The translations under genes were made by a program, and so were the position numbers. Below, piece by piece: positions 60,306-64,000 of a stretch of DNA of 64,000 nucleotides (the stretch's first letter is position 1; each line of letters opens with the position of its first letter). The notes beneath the pieces were generated by a model. It was given only the letters and a program-made list of their open reading frames with translations. It made no database searches and was not told the origin of the DNA. Where the stretch lies: NCBI GenBank assembly GCA_036850595.1, contig CM072168.1, positions 18,219,982-18,283,981 on the forward strand. The letters are read 5' to 3'. Source of the DNA: Rhyacichthys aspro (lineage: Eukaryota > Chordata > Actinopteri > Gobiiformes > Rhyacichthyidae).

Positions 60306-63300
60306 GTGAATAACACAAAAGCTAACAAGAGAATTAGCTTAAAAAAAACAGATGGAAATGATACAGAGCAGCTGCTACAGGTAGATTTAGATCAAGAACA
60401 ACTTAGCACAAAGCTAAACATGGGAGCTACACATTTTCTCATGTTATATGCTAACTCCATGATCATAAACAAGATTTAAAATAACTTAGGTGCTCAAAAA
60501 ATAGCCTATTTTAAGTATAGGGTGTGTGAGCAATTAAAGAAGTTTGGGGGAAAAAAGTAAATGAGAAGTTAAAGTTAAAATTGCCATAAAAAAGTATAAA
60601 AAAAATGAGATTGGATCCAAAATAAAAATGCCAAAAGCACTCTCTTCAGCTTTATGCTCGACTGAACGTGAATTTATAAGATTTCTTTATGAATACAAAC
60701 AAAATAACAGATAATATTAACGAAAGAGTCCACAAAATGCTTTTATTGATAAATAGGGGATTAAAAAAAAGCTAAATAAGAGTGTGGGCCTTAATTCTGG
60801 CTATAAGTAGTGTCTGTAACCATGGAAACAGGCACTTTTTTTAATGAAACAGCATTTATAGACTCAGTTTTTTGAAAATGTATGTCTCTTTACAAGCTTT
60901 TATCCAATGCTAAATACATTTTAGGTGTAAATATGTTGTCCCATGTTTAGTCATACAGGAAACCAAAGAAAAGGAACGAAACTGAACCAAATTTTGGCCC
61001 TTTTTTTGATTCATATTTGCTAGTTTTGGCCTTTTAAAGTTTGAGTATATGGCATTACTTGATCAAGATACAGAATAATGTGTTATAAGTTTTTTTTCTC
61101 TATTATTATTCTCAACTTCAGCTAACTTTACCGACTTACAGCTGTTCAAATCCACTATAACGCGAAGCTGTTAATAATTACAAATGAATATATTAAGGGC
61201 AGAAGATGTTCAGACCTGGCCAACTTTTACTCTGGAAAAAATATTCAAGCAACTGCGTAATGGCTCATTGCACAAGATTAGCAAGTGATAAAAGATTATG
61301 CTAAGATAATGTCTTCCTATTAAATTACAAAAGTCTTCATTTAAAGCACTTGGTTAAAATAATCTTATCTAACAGCTCTGAAACACAAATTTTAATGTCT
61401 GACTGTATGAAAACCTGCAGATGGTCTTAGTTTTCACCTGGGACACAGCAGAAGACTGTAATGCCATAAATGTCACAAGATTATTGTTAACAAGTCATCC
61501 TCTGGCCTTTCCTCTGACTCTTGTGACTTGAGTTTACAGAGAATTGACCTGATTATAACCAGCTTTCTTATCGTTTTCTCTCTCTATATTGTTGCAAAGG
61601 CAGTTTAACTCTTCAAACCTCATCCTTTCCAGTTATTTTTATATCATTTGTGACCACAGGCTCGCGGCAGCTGTCGTCCGTTTGATTGTTTCCCACAGCG
61701 GCCGGTCTGTGCAGCTTCCTCCGTCCTGCTTCCGCTCTGTGTTTTCTGTATTCACTCTGGAGATAACAGGGATTTTACTTTTACATTACACCTACTGCTT
61801 AATCACAGTGTCCTCTTTATGTATTTTCTTTCCTGTGGAGAAACCCTGGCAGCTCACTTCTCATAAAAAGGAAAAGAAGAGGGAACTTCCTGGTCTTCGT
61901 TTTTACTTATTTGTTCTGTTACTGTTCCCATAGCGAGACGGGTGAAGGGTCAAGTCCTGTTGTCACACGTTCGTTTAACATTAACCGTATAAGACCTTCA
62001 CTTTGGCTTTGTGCTGCAGGAGATAAACCCAGAGAAGTGGAAGTGTTTCATGGCTCCGAGTCTGAATGTGAAAGCAGAAGCACTTTCACAGCAGAGATAA
62101 CACACTAAGATTTTTGAGAAGGGCTGGGCACTAAACATCTGCAGACTCTTCATACCACTGAGATGTGTTTATCTGACATTTATCTCTCCAGACTAGGGTT
62201 AGGTACAGCTTTTTTTTTCTGGGGACCCATATTTTAAAGGTGCATCGTGTACATTTTGAAGTATACAGTACACAACAAAATACAAGACTCAAAGCTGTGC
62301 CTTCAATAGTAAAAAATTTAATTGTTGACGTTTTTTGGCCTTTATCTGATAGAGACAGTGACGACAGACAGGAAACTGGGTGAAACAACACATGAACTGA
62401 GCTGGAATAGAACTGGGGTCCCTCAGGTATGGGGTGCCAGGTGAGCTGCCCCATGTTTCTAGTTTTTAGCAGACATTTCTTTTGTTAAGTTTGGACAATT
62501 GTGCTTGTGGATATTAAAATGATAGAAATATACAAATTGTTGTGTGTTGACCTGCATAAAATCTTCAACATTTTGGAAACACAGCTCTTGTTTAATATAG
62601 AGTAACACAAGCAGGTCATAAAACACAGGACTAGACCTCATTAATCTTAAACAAAGAACAAACAGACTTTATGTAGTGGAGCTGAAAGAAAGGGCCTTTT
62701 GTTTGTCTCCTAAAGGTTGACAGTACTCTTTATGTCTCTGCTGAAGGATTCCTCTTCAGTGTGACCACTCTCTGAAAAAGCACTGACTCACAGACGGCTT
62801 TATCTGGAGTCTCTACCAGAGTAGGCTCCTCTTGAGTTTTTTGGTGACAGATAAATGCTTTCATGTTGCCAGGCTGCAGGCACCGCAGCTCCAAGCAGCT
62901 CGACTTTGACTCTAGATGTGGTTTATATTTGGCTCCGGGCCTTTTTCATGTTAGACTTTATCACACAGTTGGAGTTGTGTACAGTTCTCCAGAGCACGTG
63001 TGATATGTCTGGGTTATGTGTGGAGCTGTAGAGATGCCAGGTCGACTCTGTGTGGGTCATTTAGTGCATTGTTGGCTCATAAAGTAACCTGCCAAACCGT
63101 CGAATAACAATAAGACATTTCTCTTTGTGGCAGAGCAAAGTGCTTTCAGGGCAGCTTTACAAGACATTCCTGAAGCTGTGCAATTAAAGAAGAAGTAAGT
63201 GATATGCTTTGAGTAAGGGTTAAATTGGTCTGTAGTTAAACAAACATCTCTTTTATGGAGTTTTGAGTCAGAAACATGGTTGGAACAGTCCATCTGCTTT

Positions 63301-64000
63301 ACAACAAACAGAGAATTTATTTCCCGGTGTCTTGTTCTCATTTTTTCCAGTCATTAAAAATCAACCTAAATAGTCTGTGTGTGTTATATTTGACTCTACA
63401 GCAGCCACATGCATGTTTGTTAGTGTCTCCTCTCTGTCATGTATATTTGTGAAATTAAAATCTAGCTGTGAAAACTGTCTGAACTTTTGTAGGACTTCAC
63501 AACATTAAGAAAACACTATGTTGAATATTGCAATAATATTATGAACTGTCTCTTCATACATTCACCACCTGGTCACGCCATGATGCAGTTTTTTATTTAC
63601 AAAGCGTAAATGTCTAAAACATGGAATCCAATAATGACGCTTGAGCATTATTTTGTTTTACGGCTGAACAATATATCACAGTTTATCATTAACACATTAT
63701 CAAGTTTAATATCCATATTGCCAAGTGCTGCTTTTATCATAATTGTAGTGTTTTCCATGCTACTGACACTGATATTTTTCATGTCAGAATAATAGGCCAG
63801 TCTAATTATGGTACAACAAAAAGAGTAAATTACTTTAAGAAGCCTGTATTTGTTGATATAATATGCGACGGAATCCATTGAAATATTGTGTCGTATTGGA
63901 GTTTTCAACATAATTATTTCATGTTTTATGATATTGTGTAGTTTTATTCTGTGATGCATTTATTAGCAACACATTGTGCAGCCCTGAAAATAATCAAGGC
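60306..64000 (+). other. tbc1d8: tbc1d8 intron 1, incomplete
   Basis: No second coding exon (expected to continue with a GRAM-domain start) was found up to the edge, so this is inferred to be intron. It holds a minus-strand SINE at about 62305-62456. A GC-richer patch near 61660-61760 and scattered short open frames have no family motif. Confidence 0.6.
62305..62456 (-). mobile_element. tRNA-derived SINE, second type, degenerate
   Basis: On the minus strand it starts ATGGGGCAGCTCACCTGGCA (an A-box-like head). It passes a B-box-like AGTTCTATTCC and continues with TTTCCTGTCTGTC and TATCAGATAAAGGCCAAAAA, the order seen in common percomorph SINEs. It differs from the SINE at 8253. No target duplication is clear. 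Confidence 0.65.

Noticed and set aside
62131..62454. A 107-codon minus-strand frame
   Set aside because: Most of it is the degenerate SINE at 62305-62456.
1..64000. CRISPR arrays, bacterial operons or prophage
   Set aside because: The sequence is vertebrate, with introns and fish repeats. The tandem arrays seen are minisatellites or microsatellites without spacer structure.

Overview
The window looks like teleost nuclear DNA, probably percomorph-like. It is AT-rich, its genes are split by GT-AG introns, and it holds fish-type dispersed repeats (hAT, Tc1-like and other MITEs, tRNA-derived SINEs). The vertebrate gene trio nms, pdcl3 and tbc1d8 lies in the right-hand third. The species cannot be fixed from the sequence alone.

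Layout. (1) 1-9.2 kb is mostly non-coding. It contains two members of a hAT family that carries an internal ~21-bp minisatellite, and one of these is corrupted by an ~800-bp G/T homopolymer block. A long, interrupted inverted repeat lies next to the kinase gene; a SINE and a near-perfect 70-nt hairpin sit inside it. (2) 9.2-12.7 kb, minus strand, is a complete eight-exon HIPK-like protein kinase gene (754 residues by my splice model) with a TATA-type promoter. Its activation loop has diverged and its acidic/serine-rich tail carries tryptophan-centred repeats. (3) 12.7-48.2 kb is a gene-poor stretch of about 35 kb. It holds two more hAT copies with perfect 8-bp target duplications, a pentanucleotide microsatellite, a Tc1-like MITE, candidate CTCF sites, several blocks that look like conserved non-coding elements, and one unidentified GC-rich open frame near 44.1 kb. 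(4) 48.2-60.3 kb is the gene cluster: nms (plus), pdcl3 (minus, converging on nms) and the first coding exon of tbc1d8 (plus). The rest of tbc1d8 lies beyond 64 kb, so 60.3-64 kb is its first intron.

How the genes relate. NMS, PDCL3 and TBC1D8 also lie close together on human 2q11.2, so the right-hand part is an ancient linkage block. The products do unrelated jobs: a neuropeptide precursor, a phosducin-like co-chaperone and a Rab GTPase-activating protein. The HIPK-like gene appears to belong to a fish-expanded kinase family. The two most interesting points are that this nms gene keeps the precursor-related peptide but shows no recognisable FLFRPRN receptor-agonist core, and that the 3' end of the kinase gene forms one arm of an inverted duplication.
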